Source: JAJPXC01 sp964562375
GTDB taxonomy: Bacteria > Bacteroidota > Bacteroidia > Bacteroidales > Muribaculaceae
Direction: 5' to 3'
NCBI GenBank assembly: GCA_964562375.1
Contig: CAZLSW010000006.1
Span: 9,031 to 73,030 of the forward strand
Length of the DNA stretch: 64,000 bases
Numbering within the stretch: the stretch's first letter is position 1; each line of letters begins with the position of its first letter. Below, one piece after another: positions 40,758-49,418 of this stretch. The position numbers were made by a program, and so were the translations under genes. Below the pieces are notes generated by a model that saw only the letters and a program-made list of their open reading frames with translations, was not told the DNA's origin and did no database searches.

Positions 40758-43022
40758 CTAGATGGTAAGGCGCAACGTGGCTCCATAACGTCGCGGTAAT
40801 CCCCGTTGCAAGAACGAGTTGCCCATCGACTGAAAGTAGAACGTGGCGTAGCGCGTGCCTGTCAAGTTCTCGGCCCAACCTTGCAGCGACCACTCACGCC
40901 AATTGAGTGTCACCGAGGCTCCCAACAGCCCGTAGAACTTCTGCTCCACGGTGTTGGCCTCATCCCACGATATCGGTCCCACGCCTCGCGCGTCCACCCC
41001 AAAGTCGAGCGAAAAGTCGTCAGATAGCGGCTGGTGGTAGGTCACGCCGCCAAAGAGAGTGTGCTCCGGGGCGTAGGGCACGCGGTTGCCGCGCATCTGG
41101 GCAATGCCGTTGTCGAAGTCGCGGAAACGGGCGTGCGTCCACCCGTAAGAGGCGTTCACGCGCCATCGCGATGTGGGATGGTAAGTGGCCGATAACTCGC
41201 AGCCGTAGCTGTGGGTGCGCCCGGCGTTGGTCATGATGCGGCCCGTGGTGGTCCCCGCCGGGAACATCGTCAATTGCTGGTCGCGGCAGTCGATGAAGAA
41301 AGCGGCCGCTTGAAGCTCGAGACGCATGTCGTCGGTGGTCCAATGGGCGCCTACCTCGTAATTCCAACTCTTTTCGGGCTTGTAGCTCACAATCTGGTCG
41401 ATGTCGTAGCCCATGTCAAAGCCCATTGTGGCCATCACCTGCTGCTGTAGCACGTCGGAAAACATCTGCGTGTTGTAACCTCCCGATTTATAGCCTTTTG
41501 CAATGGTAATGTACACGTTGTCGCTCGGCTTTGTCCCGAATTGATAGGACACCGAAAAGCGCGGCAGCAACTCAAGGTCGTGGCGGTGAAGAGAGCCCGT
41601 ATGGTCCATTGTTACAGGCACTTGGGCCAACAGCATCCCATTGGCGGCCAATCGGATAGAATAGCTTCCGTCGCAGAAAGAATGGTAATCGAGCATCGAC
41701 CGCTCGAAATCTAAGCGCAGGCCCACGGCGGCGGTTAACTTCCCGAATTTCAGCTCACTACGATGGTAGGCGGCCACTCCCCACGCAGGGAGATGGAATT
41801 TCGAGCCAAGCAGAAACTCATCCTGGTCCCACGTCATCGGTCGCTCGGGGTTGTATTTGTTGTAATTGCCTGTGATTAAGCCCGATATGCCGTCCTCGAA
41901 GAAGGTGACCGGGGCCGACATCGACGTGCGGCGATAAAATCCGAACGCTCCCGCCATCCATGAGTATTGCCCAGCCTTACCCTTGGCGATAAAATCCTGA
42001 GTCACAGCCCATTCGTGGCGTATTTGCGAAAGGGTGAAATATTTCAGAGGCAAGAAGTCCTGGTCGAGGGTCATGCGGTCGTGGATGTACTGGAACGAGG
42101 AGATGGACGACAGCGTCACACCCGACGGCAGTCGCCAATTCACTGTAAATCCGTCGGTTACGCCATCACGCCGATAGTAGCAGGTATCGTTGTAGGCGAT
42201 TTGACCCGTAGCTACCGATTGGTAGGGATACCCTCCTTGACGAGAGATCGACACGGCGGCTGTGTTCTCAATATCCACATTATCAGATGGTTGCCATACA
42301 GTCTTCCACCTTGCCGAGCCTTGACGCTCCTTGTCGAGGCAACCGTTATTGTAGGCGTTGCGGAAAAAGCCGTTGGTTGTCGTGAAATAGGCTGAAAGGC
42401 TCATTGCCAAGGGATTACTGATGCGTTGGTAATGGCTGGCGCCTACCTTGAACGAGGTGCCGGAGCCTCCCTCCAACAGGACTCGCGTGCCTTGGAATCG
42501 CATTGGCGAAAGGGTGTAGATTGAGATTAGTCCGCCCATCGTATTACGCCCATACAGAGCACTTTGCGGTCCGCGCATCACCTCCACGCGCTCGATGTCC
42601 ATCAGGTCGAAATCGTAGTTGTCCTTGTTCAAGAACGGCACGTTGTCGACCGTCAAGCCCACGGCCGGCTGGTCGATGCGGGCGCCTATGCCTCGGATGT
42701 AGATTGACGAGGTCATACGCGAGCCGTAATCGGGAATGTACAGGTTGGGCGACATTTCGCTCACCTGCTTCATCGTCACTACTCGGTATTCCTCCACCTC
42801 CTCGCGGTTCACCACGGTAGCGGCTACCGGTTCGGCCGCGAGCGACGCGCCTTGCTTGATGGCCGTCACCGACACCTCTCTCAATTCCTGTCCCTCAATT
42901 GAGTAGTCAAATCCCTCAGTGTCAATCCTTTCGCTGTGATATTGCACGGGTGCTGGCTCCTCGGCCCACATGGCCAAGGCGCAGGCGATAAGCACCGATA
43001 AAGAAACAAGCAGTCGAAACAT
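40758..43022 (-). CDS. TonB-dependent outer-membrane receptor (not SusC type)
   Basis: The 754-residue protein has a signal peptide (MFRLLVSLSVLIACALAMWA), a TonB-box-like LREVSVTAIKQG, a plug domain at about 65-165 (EEYRVVTMKQVSEMSPNLYIPDYGSRMTSSIYIRGIGARID, MDIERVEVMRGPQSALYGRNTMGGLISIYT) and a 22-strand-type barrel ending in aromatic YGATLRLTI. It lacks the carboxypeptidase-like domain and has no SusD partner, so it fits the siderophore, vitamin or metal receptor class. The ligand is unknown; no Fur-type box or riboswitch is visible. The -7 box lies 4 nt before the ATG, suggesting a leaderless transcript. Confidence 0.92.
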   Translation of the reverse strand: MFRLLVSLSVLIACALAMWAEEPAPVQYHSERIDTEGFDYSIEGQELREVSVTAIKQGASLAAEPVAATVVNREEVEEYRVVTMKQVSEMSPNLYIPDYGSRMTSSIYIRGIGARIDQPAVGLTVDNVPFLNKDNYDFDLMDIERVEVMRGPQSALYGRNTMGGLISIYTLSPMRFQGTRVLLEGGSGTSFKVGASHYQRISNPLAMSLSAYFTTTNGFFRNAYNNGCLDKERQGSARWKTVWQPSDNVDIENTAAVSISRQGGYPYQSVATGQIAYNDTCYYRRDGVTDGFTVNWRLPSGVTLSSISSFQYIHDRMTLDQDFLPLKYFTLSQIRHEWAVTQDFIAKGKAGQYSWMAGAFGFYRRTSMSAPVTFFEDGISGLITGNYNKYNPERPMTWDQDEFLLGSKFHLPAWGVAAYHRSELKFGKLTAAVGLRLDFERSMLDYHSFCDGSYSIRLAANGMLLAQVPVTMDHTGSLHRHDLELLPRFSVSYQFGTKPSDNVYITIAKGYKSGGYNTQMFSDVLQQQVMATMGFDMGYDIDQIVSYKPEKSWNYEVGAHWTTDDMRLELQAAAFFIDCRDQQLTMFPAGTTTGRIMTNAGRTHSYGCELSATYHPTSRWRVNASYGWTHARFRDFDNGIAQMRGNRVPYAPEHTLFGGVTYHQPLSDDFSLDFGVDARGVGPISWDEANTVEQKFYGLLGASVTLNWREWSLQGWAENLTGTRYATFYFQSMGNSFLQRGLPRRYGATLRLTI

Positions 43023-43026
43023 ACCG

Positions 43027-43034
43027 CGAAATTA
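43027..43034 (-). promoter_or_regulatory. -7 box at the start of the TonB receptor gene
   Basis: TAATTTCG then CGGT on the minus strand, 4 nt before the ATG at 43022. No clear -33 element. Confidence 0.35.
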
Positions 43035-43081
43035 CCCCAATCCCACGACCCCCGCAATCCCCATTTTTAGTGATTTTTAAG

Positions 43082-43270
43082 TGGGATGTCGGGCCGCGGT
43101 TAAGTAGGAAGTCCCGCCGTGTCGGCGGGACAGTATTCGTGTCGGGCCGGCACGGCCCGACATCCTACTTAAACACGGCGGGACAGTATTCGTGTCGGGC
43201 CGGCACGGCCCGACATCCTACTTAAACACGGCCCGACATCCTACTTAGCCCAGCTCGACATCCTTTCTAA
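43082..43270. repeat. Cluster of palindromic repeats between TonB receptor and rpsO
   Basis: Four to five copies occur here. One is in reverse sense (TAAGTAGGAAGTCCCGCC..., 43101-43132). Forward copies end in CATCCTACTTAA at 43172, 43225 and 43247, and a decayed one ends in TCCTTTCTAA at 43270. The arms vary together (GTCCCGCC/GGCGGGAC versus GTCGGGCC/GGCCCGAC), keeping the palindrome. This accounts for most of the 315-nt gap; the rest is the rpsO terminator. Confidence 0.95.
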
Positions 43271-43280
43271 CTTATTAGAT

Positions 43281-43310
43281 AAAAAAAGCAGCCTCCTGAG
43301 AGGCTGCTTT
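43281..43310 (-). terminator. Terminator of rpsO
   Basis: AAAGCAGCCTC / GAGGCTGCTTT, an 11-bp perfect stem with a 4-nt loop; on the minus strand seven T in total follow the GC part. Confidence 0.9.
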
Positions 43311-43337
43311 CTGATGGGATGGGACGTCCGCTGGGGA

Positions 43338-43613
43338 TTACTTGCGGATGCCGAGCTCCTTCTGCGCGATGATGGCGCGGTAGCGGTTGATGTCCTTGCG
43401 GATCAAGTAGTCGAGCAAGCGACGACGCTTACCTACCAAAGCCTTCAAGGCGCGTGCGGTGCTATAATCTTTGTGATTTGACTTCAGGTGGTCAGTCAAA
43501 TGAGCGATACGGACCGAGAATAATGCAATCTGCGCTTCAGGTGAGCCAGTGTCAGTCTTGCCCTTACCGTATTTCTCAAAGATTTCTGCTTTTTCGTCAG
43601 AGCTGAGATGCAT
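43338..43613 (-). CDS. rpsO: 30S ribosomal protein S15
   Basis: S15 binds 16S rRNA early in 30S assembly. The 91-residue product is full length with TDTGSPEAQIALFSVRIAHLTDHLKSNHKDYSTARALKALVGKRRRLLDYLIRKD, the nearly invariant core. It is monocistronic, with a strong promoter and a strong terminator. The ~45-nt leader is AU-rich; autoregulation as in other bacteria is possible but I see no specific structure. Confidence 0.98.
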   Translation of the reverse strand: MHLSSDEKAEIFEKYGKGKTDTGSPEAQIALFSVRIAHLTDHLKSNHKDYSTARALKALVGKRRRLLDYLIRKDINRYRAIIAQKELGIRK

Positions 43614-43657
43614 GTCTGAGATTGATATTTAAATGTTTATAATAAAATTTAGCGGTG

Positions 43658-43689
43658 CAAAGGTAGTAATTATATTTTTCACGCGCAAA
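43658..43689 (-). promoter_or_regulatory. Promoter of rpsO
   Basis: On the minus strand TTTG (43686-43689), 20-nt spacer, TACCTTTG (43658-43665), a full consensus match. Confidence 0.7.
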
Positions 43690-43765
43690 TCTTTCGCGAT
43701 TTTTGCGCTGAAATGAGCTGTGATACAAATCTTTTGATTAATTTCGCGCATAATACAGCTATTGT

Positions 43766-44182
43766 ATGGCAGAAGAAAAGACAACAATAGAGAACCCCGA
43801 AGGGAGCGTTCGAGCCGTTCCAAGCGACGAAACGTTGGCTCAAAAAGCCGAAACCGCAATCGACAAGGCTTCGGAGGAGGCAAAAGAGGCCGTCGAGGAA
43901 TTGCGCGACTGCCGCAAGCCTAATCGGCTGGCGCGCTGGGCGTTCGGCTTGGCTTTGGCGTCCTGGATGATTTTCATCGTGAGCGCGTTTTTGCCGCTCG
44001 CCGCAAGCTGGTGGTTCGGGCCGCTGGCCGGTTTGATCGCTTTGGTGGCGTTCGTTATGGGGTTGGTGTCGCTTCGCAAGCCGCCGCGCAACCTCGCCAC
44101 GGGCGCCTTGGTGTTCTCGGGTGTTATCATCATCATTTTCGTGATTATTTTCATTGTGGCTCACATGATCAAAAATCTGTAA
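43766..44182 (+). CDS. Small membrane protein with helical N-terminus, DUF4190-like
   Basis: The 138-residue product has a charged helical N-terminal half (QKAETAIDKASEEAKEAVEELRDCRKPNRLAR) and two to three membrane segments at about 56-77, 81-97 and 112-133 (SGVIIIIFVIIFIVAHMI). The arrangement of the last two segments around GLVSLRKPPRNLATGALVFSG is typical of DUF4190-like membrane proteins. Function unknown. It lies divergently from rpsO and 44 nt before the next gene. Confidence 0.65.
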   Translation: MAEEKTTIENPEGSVRAVPSDETLAQKAETAIDKASEEAKEAVEELRDCRKPNRLARWAFGLALASWMIFIVSAFLPLAASWWFGPLAGLIALVAFVMGLVSLRKPPRNLATGALVFSGVIIIIFVIIFIVAHMIKNL

Positions 44183-44226
44183 TCCACGCATAACCAATAG
44201 TATAAACCATTCATTATCTTCAAGTT

Positions 44227-44646
44227 ATGAAAAGATTGTTACTTGCTTTGGCATTAGTGCTTGGCCTCTCGGCAGCCGCTCAAACACGCGCCGACATCGA
44301 GGCCTCCATCAAGAAAATGGAATCGCCCTCCACGCCTTGCAACCAAGGTGCCGAGCCCTTCAAGCAGTTTATCGCTCAATTCTCCACCGACGCCGATTTC
44401 ATGACCTCTCGACTGAAACTGAGCGACGCCCAGCGCGAGAAATACGCCGACATCCTCAAGCCTGAGACATTCAAGGCAATGGGTCCCGAGGAGCGCGACG
44501 GCGAGGAGTATTATCAGGCTTGGGGCGAGATGCAATATGGCCAGGCTTACCTCGATTGCGGCTGGGTGGACTCGTTCTCGGAGTACACCATGGAGTTCAA
44601 GCGTCTCGACGGCAAGTGGTACCTTGCCAAAATCGTAGTGGAGTAA
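44227..44646 (+). CDS. Small secreted protein, DUF4348-like
   Basis: The 139-residue product has a signal peptide (MKRLLLALALVLGLSAAAQ) and a compact domain with FKQFIAQFSTDADFMTSRLKLS ... YYQAWGEMQYGQAYLDCGWVDSFSEYTMEFKRLDGKWYLAKI. The F-x-F-I start and the final GKWYL strand resemble the DUF4348 family of Bacteroidales, a SnoaL- or NTF2-like fold. No catalytic residues are evident. It is 6 nt upstream of aroE and probably shares its transcript, though a functional link is not obvious. Confidence 0.6.
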   Translation: MKRLLLALALVLGLSAAAQTRADIEASIKKMESPSTPCNQGAEPFKQFIAQFSTDADFMTSRLKLSDAQREKYADILKPETFKAMGPEERDGEEYYQAWGEMQYGQAYLDCGWVDSFSEYTMEFKRLDGKWYLAKIVVE

Positions 44647-44652
44647 ACCCCT

Positions 44653-45414
44653 ATGGCAACCCGCCAACCCGAGCGCCTTTACGGCCTCATCGGATATCCT
44701 CTGGGTCACTCTTGGTCGCAAAACTACTTCAACCAGAAGTTTGACGCCGAGGGTATCGACGCTCGCTACGTCAACTTCGAGATTCCCGACATCGGCGACT
44801 TTATGGAGGTGATCGATGAGTACCCCAATCTACAGGGACTCAACGTCACCATCCCCTACAAGGAGCTGATTATCCCTTACATGAACGAGATGGACCCCGA
44901 CGCCAAGGAGATTGGCGCCGTCAACGTCATCAAATTCATCCGCGGCAAGGGCGAAAATATCAAATTCAAGGGCTACAACAGCGATATCATCGGGTTTACC
45001 GACTCGATCAAACCGCTGTTGCGTCCTTGCCATAAAAAAGCGTTGATTCTCGGCACGGGTGGCGCCGCCAAAGCCGTGCGTCAGGGATTGGTCAACCTTG
45101 GCATCGAGCCTATATATGTGTCCCGCACCAAGCAGGACGACCGCCTCACCTACGACGAGCTCACTCCCGAGGTGATGGACTCCCACAAGGTGATTGTCAA
45201 CTGTACGCCCCTGGGCATGTACCCCCACACCGACGAGTGCCCGCCCATCCCCTACGACCTGATCTCGCCCGAGCACCTGTGCTACGACTTGCTCTACAAC
45301 CCCGACGTGACGTTGTTCATGAAACGGGCACGCGAGCGCGGGGCTGAGGTGAAAAACGGCCTCGAGATGTTGCTGTTGCAAGCGTTCGCCGCTTGGCTGA
45401 TTTGGAACTCGTAA
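44653..45414 (+). CDS. aroE: Shikimate dehydrogenase
   Basis: AroE reduces 3-dehydroshikimate to shikimate with NADPH on the way to chorismate, the precursor used by the TrpE/TrpG pair encoded in this window. The 253-residue product has LIGYPLGHSWSQNYFN, the catalytic Lys in GLNVTIPYKE, GYNSDIIGF, the glycine-rich LGTGGAAKAVRQGL and VNCTPLGMYP. Length is slightly shorter than E. coli AroE, as usual in Bacteroidetes. The short first codons ATG GCA ACC follow the preceding stop by 6 nt. Confidence 0.95.
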   Translation: MATRQPERLYGLIGYPLGHSWSQNYFNQKFDAEGIDARYVNFEIPDIGDFMEVIDEYPNLQGLNVTIPYKELIIPYMNEMDPDAKEIGAVNVIKFIRGKGENIKFKGYNSDIIGFTDSIKPLLRPCHKKALILGTGGAAKAVRQGLVNLGIEPIYVSRTKQDDRLTYDELTPEVMDSHKVIVNCTPLGMYPHTDECPPIPYDLISPEHLCYDLLYNPDVTLFMKRARERGAEVKNGLEMLLLQAFAAWLIWNS

Positions 45415-45445
45415 CGCCACTGCTCAACGCGTAAGAATCCATCCC

Positions 45446-47185
45446 ATGCGTCCCCCGTGGAACCAGGCACCATTGATGCCCGTCGCCATATCCCTGGCGG
45501 CGGGCATCGCCGTTTATGGTGCTGTCCCCTGGTGGGGGATAGCGGGGCTTTTAGGGCTTATGGGGCTTATGGGGCTTATGGGGCTTATAAGGCATATAGG
45601 GATTATGGGAAAGCTGCCGTGGGTAGTGGCGCTCGCTTTTACGCTGGGCTGGATACTGGCGTGGGTGGATGACGTCCCCTGTCCACAGTTGCCTACCGAG
45701 GAGATGGAGCTGCGAGGCGTAGTGCTGAGGGTCAACGAGGGGGAAAGCGGCCGCTCGATGCTCGTGCGTGGCTCGGGGATGGTGACTCACGTCACCACCA
45801 CTACTTTCCTGCCGCCGCTGTCGGTGGGGGATTCGGTATCGGTGAGGGCTAAGTTCTCCCAGCCTGAGTACACCACCTTTTTGCCCGACGAGACGACCTT
45901 AGAGCAGTATCATTGGCGCAACCGTGTTGTGGCCACAGCCTACGTCACCCCCCGCCACCTCAATCGCATAGGCCGCGACCCCTCGCTGTGGGCCAAAATG
46001 GCAGCTTGGAGGTCGTCGTTGGTGGATAGGTTGTTGTTGTCGCCCCTCGACGAGGGGACCTCGCGGATGCTGGCGGCGGTGCTACTGGGCGACCGCACCC
46101 ATCTCGACCCGGATACGCAGCCTCGTTACGCGGCCGCCGGGGTGGTCCATGTGTTGGCGCTGAGTGGCACTCACGTGGGCGTGCTGGCGATGATTGTAGG
46201 AGCAGTGTTGCTGGCCGTTTTCGGAGTCAAGGGACGACGATGGAAAGCCGCCGCTCTGATCGCTTTGCTGTGGATTTACGCGGCTTTAACCGGCTTTTCG
46301 CCATCGGTGACGCGCTCGGTGCTGATGGCCTCGTTGGCTTGCGGGGCGGTGATGTTGGGAAGGGTAAATTCGGGTTTCAACGCTCTTTGCTTGGCGGCGA
46401 TTGTGTTGCTAATCATCGATCCCCGAAGTCTTTACGACGCGGGAGCGCAACTTTCGTTCGCGGCCGTGGCTGGATTGCTTCTCTTCAGCGCTTGGTGGTG
46501 GCGTTTGGAGATACACTCGCGTTGGATTAGAGCCGCGGGAGCCGCGGTGGGAGTGCCGATGGCCGCTATGGCCGCAACGGCATTGTTGGCGGTGTGGCAT
46601 TTTCACCAGTTGCCGCTGTGCTTTTTGGTCTCCAACTTGCTGATTACCTTTTTGTTGCCGTGGTTTATCGGAGCTGGGGTGTTAGTGCTGATTTTCGATG
46701 CTACGGGAGGTGTGCCCGTATGTCTTTCCAGGGTCACCGATTGGCTTTACCAGGGCATTGACCATGCGGCATCGCTCGTGGCAGGAGTGCCTGAAGGGGT
46801 TGTTACGGGCCTCTACCCATCGGCAACACTCCTTTGGACTATAGCAGCGGTGGCTATAGTCCTGATAATTTGGGCGGTAGATCGCCGGAAAGGGTGGGGC
46901 TTCGCCACGGTGGGAGCTTGCTTGGCATTGCTGGTCGCTGTCTTGGTAGAGCCGACAGTGAGCGCCGACGACGAGCTTTACACCGTCGACCGCAATCATC
47001 GCGTCGATATCCTCCATCGCCACGCCGACACTCTCCACATCTACACCACAGCGCGCCCCGGTGATATCCGTGATATCGCCCACGAAGCCCGGTTTCGCTA
47101 CCAGCATTACCTGGCCAAGCGAAAGATCAAATGTATAATAGTGTCTCCGACAGATACCACCTATTTTTTGAGGATGGAGAAGTAG
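45446..47185 (+). CDS. comEC: ComEC/Rec2-family membrane channel protein without lactamase domain
   Basis: ComEC forms the inner-membrane channel for DNA uptake in transformable bacteria. The 579-residue product has the N-terminal beta domain (about 75-160, LRGVVLRVNEGESGRSMLVRGSG) and the Competence membrane core with the signature AAGVVHVLALSGTHVGVLAMI and GFSPSVTRSVLMASLACGAVMLGR. It stops after the membrane core: the C-terminal metallo-beta-lactamase-like domain of full-length ComEC is missing, as in many Bacteroidetes. Residues ~33-50 (LLGLMGLMGLMGLIRHIGIMG) are encoded by a 9-nt tandem repeat within the first membrane region. It overlaps the convergent DUF4919 gene by 25 nt. Confidence 0.9.
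   Translation: MRPPWNQAPLMPVAISLAAGIAVYGAVPWWGIAGLLGLMGLMGLMGLIRHIGIMGKLPWVVALAFTLGWILAWVDDVPCPQLPTEEMELRGVVLRVNEGESGRSMLVRGSGMVTHVTTTTFLPPLSVGDSVSVRAKFSQPEYTTFLPDETTLEQYHWRNRVVATAYVTPRHLNRIGRDPSLWAKMAAWRSSLVDRLLLSPLDEGTSRMLAAVLLGDRTHLDPDTQPRYAAAGVVHVLALSGTHVGVLAMIVGAVLLAVFGVKGRRWKAAALIALLWIYAALTGFSPSVTRSVLMASLACGAVMLGRVNSGFNALCLAAIVLLIIDPRSLYDAGAQLSFAAVAGLLLFSAWWWRLEIHSRWIRAAGAAVGVPMAAMAATALLAVWHFHQLPLCFLVSNLLITFLLPWFIGAGVLVLIFDATGGVPVCLSRVTDWLYQGIDHAASLVAGVPEGVVTGLYPSATLLWTIAAVAIVLIIWAVDRRKGWGFATVGACLALLVAVLVEPTVSADDELYTVDRNHRVDILHRHADTLHIYTTARPGDIRDIAHEARFRYQHYLAKRKIKCIIVSPTDTTYFLRMEK
45547..45605. repeat. GGGCTTATG tandem repeat inside comEC
   Basis: Four to five 9-nt units (GGGCTTATG/GGGCTTTTA) encode GLMGLMGLMGL. 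A change in unit number keeps frame and would lengthen or shorten the first membrane segment. Confidence 0.9.
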
Positions 47186-47778
47186 AGGATGACAGGATCG
47201 GGTGTCTCGTTCATTTTTACCTTAACGGCGTCGAGCCCCTGGATGGTGGTGCGTTCTATAATCTCGTTGACCCGCAGCACGTTACGCAGCCAGCGAGCCT
47301 CATCGTCGGGGCTGTGGAGCACCCATGGCGACTCAGGAGTCAGTCCCATTCCCGAGGCCATAATAGCGTCCTGCAACATCCAGTAGCGGTTGCGGTAGGT
47401 ATCGGCCTTGGCCTGTGAAAGTCCGTCGACCTGCGTGGCGGCCGTTAATGCCTTGATGGTGAGGTCGAGAGAGCAGGGGTCGGAGGTCAACGCCTGCTCG
47501 GCCATGAGCAGCACGCGTGGCCAGTCGGTTGAGGCGTAAGCGCGGTCCAATGCTGGGAACTCGGCGTCGGGGTTGAAGTCGGGACCGCACGCCGAGCCGT
47601 AGTACACCAGGCATTTCTCGTTGATAGTGAGGGTGGTGTCACCAACGAGGAAACGGTTGGTCAAGGCTGTGAAGCGTGCCTGGTCGGCGTTGACCGAGTC
47701 GCAGATGGCGGCCAGGTCGACCTTGGCTGAGGCGGAAATAGCAAGGGCGAGGAAAAGTATAGTGAGAGTTTTCTTCAT
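47161..47778 (-). CDS. Secreted DUF4919-like protein
   Basis: The 205-residue product has a signal peptide (MKKTLTILFLALAISASA) and a helical domain with FTALTNRFLVGDTTLTINEKCLVYYGSACGPDFNP, then YRNRYWMLQDAIMASGMGLTPESPWVLHSPDDEARWL and VKMNETPDPVILYFSILKK. These match what I recall of the DUF4919 family of Bacteroidales. Function unknown. Its last 25 nt overlap the 3' end of comEC on the other strand. Confidence 0.7.
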   Translation of the reverse strand: MKKTLTILFLALAISASAKVDLAAICDSVNADQARFTALTNRFLVGDTTLTINEKCLVYYGSACGPDFNPDAEFPALDRAYASTDWPRVLLMAEQALTSDPCSLDLTIKALTAATQVDGLSQAKADTYRNRYWMLQDAIMASGMGLTPESPWVLHSPDDEARWLRNVLRVNEIIERTTIQGLDAVKVKMNETPDPVILYFSILKK

Positions 47779-47799
47779 ATAACTTGATTCTATAGAGAG

Positions 47800-47962
47800 G
47801 TGGCTCCGCCACCATGTAATCTGTAGGGTTGCGCTTTACCCCAAGCTAAAGCATGGGGTTACGTAGAGAAGGATGGCTACGCCATCTCTTGAGGGAGCTG
47901 TCCGTCGGGACGGCGGGACGTCCTGTCTAACTGTCCCGCCGACACGACGGGACGTCCTACTT
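47800..47962. repeat. Palindromes and palindromic repeats between two minus-strand genes
   Basis: Small palindromes such as GGTGGCTCCGCCACC and ATGGCTACGCCAT, a CCCCAAGCTAAAGCATGGGG hairpin, then two copies of the dispersed element: one near 47901-47925 (GGGACGGCGGGACGTCC) and one at 47937-47962 (TGTCCCGCCGACACGACGGG then ACGTCCTACTTA). They fill the 196-nt gap after the phosphatase stop. Confidence 0.85.
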
Positions 47963-47974
47963 AGCGTGGCTGGC

Positions 47975-49357
47975 TTATTTGACGGCGTCGAGGATGCGGG
48001 AGGGGATGTCGATGTTGTTGTTGAGGCGGGCAAACTGCTCCGAGCCTACGCCGATGGCGTAGACGGGAACGGGGTTGCCGGTGTGGCTCGTGGTGGTCCA
48101 GCCGATGCCGGTGGCCGCGTCGAGCACGTCAAACACCTCCACCGCGAACGCGTTGAACGAGTTGTACAACGTCTTCTGGTCCTCGCTGTTGCGCATCTCG
48201 AACGTCTGCTCGAATTTTTCCTTAAGTGCCTGCTCTTGTTTCTCGCTCACGGGAACGCCCTTCCAAAAGCCGAACTTTTCCTCCAACATCTTGCGCATAT
48301 CGTCCCATGTGAACACGCGGCGCGACTTGAGGATGGCCTTGCACTGGTCGGAAAACTCGTCCTTCGACATGCGCTGGTAGTCGATGTATTCAAGGTGGGC
48401 TTGATACTTAAGGTGCTGATTACCAAGGGCCATGCCGCCGGTGTCGTGGTCGGCGGTGACCACGATCAGCGTCTCGTCGGGGTGTTGTAGGTAGAAGTCG
48501 TAGGCCACCTGCAGCGCCTCGTTGAAGTTGACGATCTCCTTGATCACGGCGCCGCCGTCGTTGGCGTGTGCCGCATGGTCGATGTTGCCACCCTCGATCA
48601 TCATGAAGAATTTGTCGGGCGACAGTTTCTCCAAGTGGCTGAGACACTGGCGGGTAATCTCGGGGAGAGTCAATGCTCCGGGAATGGAGTCGATGGTGTA
48701 GCCGATGTTGGAGATACGGGTTGAATCGGGGCTGAGCAGGAAAATTTTGTCGGTCGTGACCGAAGAAATGGCCTCGGAGCCTCTCACCACTGAGTAACCG
48801 CTCTTTTGGAGCACCTCGTAGAGGTCGGTGGGGTTACCTTTCTTGTCGACCGTACCGCGCAGGTTGCTGCCAGCGAGGAACTCATATCCGCTCTCGGCCG
48901 CCTGCTTGCCAATCTCGTAATACATTGAGCGAGAGGGCACATGGGCGAAGAACGCGCCGGGGGTGGCGTCGTCGGGGTACACCGAGGTGCAGATACCTAT
49001 GCCGTAACCGTCGCGCTGGAGCACCTTGGCCATCGATTCAACGGCGGTGGTGTCCGGGGTGACTCCCAGGTAGTTGTTGTTGGTCTTGTGACCCGTGGAG
49101 AGGGCTGTGCCGGCGGCTGCCGAGTCGGTCACGGGCGACGACGCGCTGTAGGTCATCGACATGCCCACGACGGGGAATCGCATCATCAGCAAAGGCTCGG
49201 AGGACTTGCGCACCTCGCGGTTGTAGGTCTCGGCGGCCATCACGTGGCCCATGCCCATGCCATCGCCTATAAAATAGAAGATATAGCGCGGAGCCGCGGC
49301 CCAGGAGGCCATTGACGCCAATAGGGCGACAGTTGTAAAAAGCTTTCTTATTCTCAT
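47975..49357 (-). CDS. Alkaline phosphatase
   Basis: Secreted alkaline phosphatase that releases inorganic phosphate from phosphomonoesters in the periplasm. The 460-residue product has a signal peptide (MRIRKLFTTVALLASMASWAAA), the metal ligand in FIGDGMGMGH (Asp about 32), the nucleophile Ser79 in VTDSAAAGTALSTGHKT, MIEGGNIDHAAHAND and VTADHDTGG with further metal ligands, and a C-terminal TTTSHTGNPVPVYAIGVGSE with the last zinc His. No Pho-box-like element was found upstream. It may supply phosphate together with scavenging enzymes. Confidence 0.94.
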   Translation of the reverse strand: MRIRKLFTTVALLASMASWAAAPRYIFYFIGDGMGMGHVMAAETYNREVRKSSEPLLMMRFPVVGMSMTYSASSPVTDSAAAGTALSTGHKTNNNYLGVTPDTTAVESMAKVLQRDGYGIGICTSVYPDDATPGAFFAHVPSRSMYYEIGKQAAESGYEFLAGSNLRGTVDKKGNPTDLYEVLQKSGYSVVRGSEAISSVTTDKIFLLSPDSTRISNIGYTIDSIPGALTLPEITRQCLSHLEKLSPDKFFMMIEGGNIDHAAHANDGGAVIKEIVNFNEALQVAYDFYLQHPDETLIVVTADHDTGGMALGNQHLKYQAHLEYIDYQRMSKDEFSDQCKAILKSRRVFTWDDMRKMLEEKFGFWKGVPVSEKQEQALKEKFEQTFEMRNSEDQKTLYNSFNAFAVEVFDVLDAATGIGWTTTSHTGNPVPVYAIGVGSEQFARLNNNIDIPSRILDAVK

Positions 49358-49378
49358 ATCGCTAAAATCGTAATTATC

Positions 49379-49412
49379 GGAAATCCCGGAAATCCCGAGA
49401 TTCCCGAGATAA
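49379..49412. repeat. GGAAATCCC tandem repeat (family G)
   Basis: Units of GGAAATCCC and GAGATTCCC between the M13 peptidase and alkaline phosphatase genes. Confidence 0.85.
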
Positions 49413-49418
49413 TTAAAA

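Noticed and set aside
47873..48490. 205-codon plus-strand frame opposite the alkaline phosphatase end
   Set aside because: Starts inside repeats and runs antisense to a conserved phosphatase C-terminus.
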